Shown here piece by piece: positions 63,730 to 64,000 of a stretch of 64,000 bases of DNA. This stretch comes from Pseudomonas sp. Q1-7. Its GTDB lineage: Bacteria; Pseudomonadota; Gammaproteobacteria; Pseudomonadales; Pseudomonadaceae. The notes beneath the pieces are model-generated. The model had not been told where the DNA came from. It saw only the letters and a program-made list of their open reading frames with translations, and ran no database searches. The number at the start of each line of letters is the position of its first letter. The first letter of the stretch is position 1. Both the position numbers and the translations under genes were made by a program. Where the stretch lies: positions 447,501 through 511,500 of the forward strand of contig NZ_CP116304.1 in NCBI RefSeq assembly GCF_028010285.1, given 5' to 3'.

Positions 63730-64000
63730 TCAATCCCCGAACACCGCCAGCAGATCTTCCTCGAACGCCACCTGCGCCTCGCTCGGCTGGCGTCCGCGGT
63801 GGCGGGCGAGGTGGAAGGGCACCTGGTAGCCGGCCTGATCCGGCAGCAGGGCGCGCAGGTGCCCGGATGCCTCCCAGGGTGCGGCGACATGCTCGGGCAG
63901 GTAGCCGATATGCGCCCCGGACAGGATGAATGCCAGGCTGCATTCCACCTGTTCCGTGCGGGCGCTGCTGGGGCCGCTGGCGAAAGGCTGGCGGGCTTCC
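63730..64000 (-). CDS. LysR-family regulator, 3' part
   Basis: The last ~90 codons of a LysR-type regulator run off the right edge. The visible sequence (RQPFASGPSSARTEQVECSL and AFILSGAHIGYLPEHVA) is the typical C-terminal end of the substrate-binding domain, with AVFGD before the stop. The DNA-binding domain lies beyond the window. It converges on puuA across the tandem repeats, so it is not obviously linked to the polyamine genes. Confidence 0.85.
   Translation of the reverse strand, partial: EARQPFASGPSSARTEQVECSLAFILSGAHIGYLPEHVAAPWEASGHLRALLPDQAGYQVPFHLARHRGRQPSEAQVAFEEDLLAVFGD

Overview
The window looks like a chromosomal segment of a Pseudomonas of the P. aeruginosa / P. resinovorans kind. 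GC is high and coding is dense. The gene blocks creBC-creD, glcB-gcvR-rarD-srkA-modE-comF, bioBFHCD and the three acyl-CoA dehydrogenases followed by rsmY match, from memory, the PA0463-PA0527 order of strain PAO1. The sox, davBA, hydroxyproline and puu blocks are known Pseudomonas catabolic modules. No rRNA, tRNA, CRISPR array, prophage or insertion sequence was seen.

Layout. (1) 1-6361: end of the sarcosine oxidase operon (soxD fragment, soxA, soxG), then purU and fdhA, a set for oxidising sarcosine and handling the one-carbon units released. (2) 6440-11222: a lower-GC glutathione transferase bracketed by inverted copies of a short repeat, a DUF2780 protein, a PlsC-like acyltransferase, an HD-GYP phosphodiesterase and a small retropepsin-like protease. 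(3) 11282-16035: creB-creC, a CBS-domain protein, creD and two small trailing genes. (4) 16054-20228: a second GST, an overlapping nuclease / nucleotidyltransferase-CBS-cNMP gene pair and a divergent receiver protein whose phospho-acceptor Asp is Glu. (5) 20365-27941: malate synthase G and conserved housekeeping genes. (6) 28037-32734: the biotin operon bioBFHCD, with a strong promoter overlapping a BirA-like inverted repeat. (7) 32798-40444: an orphan rod-protein-like gene, three FadE-like acyl-CoA dehydrogenases and a diguanylate cyclase; the first dehydrogenase has a promoter overlapped by two PsrA-type boxes. (8) 40570-43183: a saccharopine-dehydrogenase-like enzyme, two small membrane proteins and a secreted endonuclease I.

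(9) 43333-43529: a regulatory RNA very likely to be rsmY, with a GacA box, seven GGA motifs and a terminator, followed by the remnant of a MOSC-domain gene. (10) 43850-54833: an amino-acid catabolic island. It holds davB-davA (lysine to 5-aminovalerate), an APC permease, a cyclic-imino-acid reductase, a complete trans-4-hydroxy-L-proline to 2-oxoglutarate set (epimerase, D-hydroxyproline dehydrogenase, deaminase, semialdehyde dehydrogenase) and a Lrp/AsnC regulator. (11) 55000-59172: small envelope proteins, a CapA-like protein, a PhoX remnant and a LysR regulator. (12) 59426-62701: a gamma-glutamyl-putrescine style set (puuB-like oxidase, PuuR-like regulator, puuA-like ligase). (13) 62723-63718: almost six tandem copies of a ~175-bp composite repeat, then the 3' end of a LysR gene running off the window.

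No wholly new multi-gene system stands out. The best leads are the rsmY locus, the PsrA-controlled promoter, the Asp-to-Glu receiver beside the nucleotidyltransferase/nuclease pair, the BirA-like operator and the tandem composite repeat. All functions are read from sequence and family knowledge; no database search was run.
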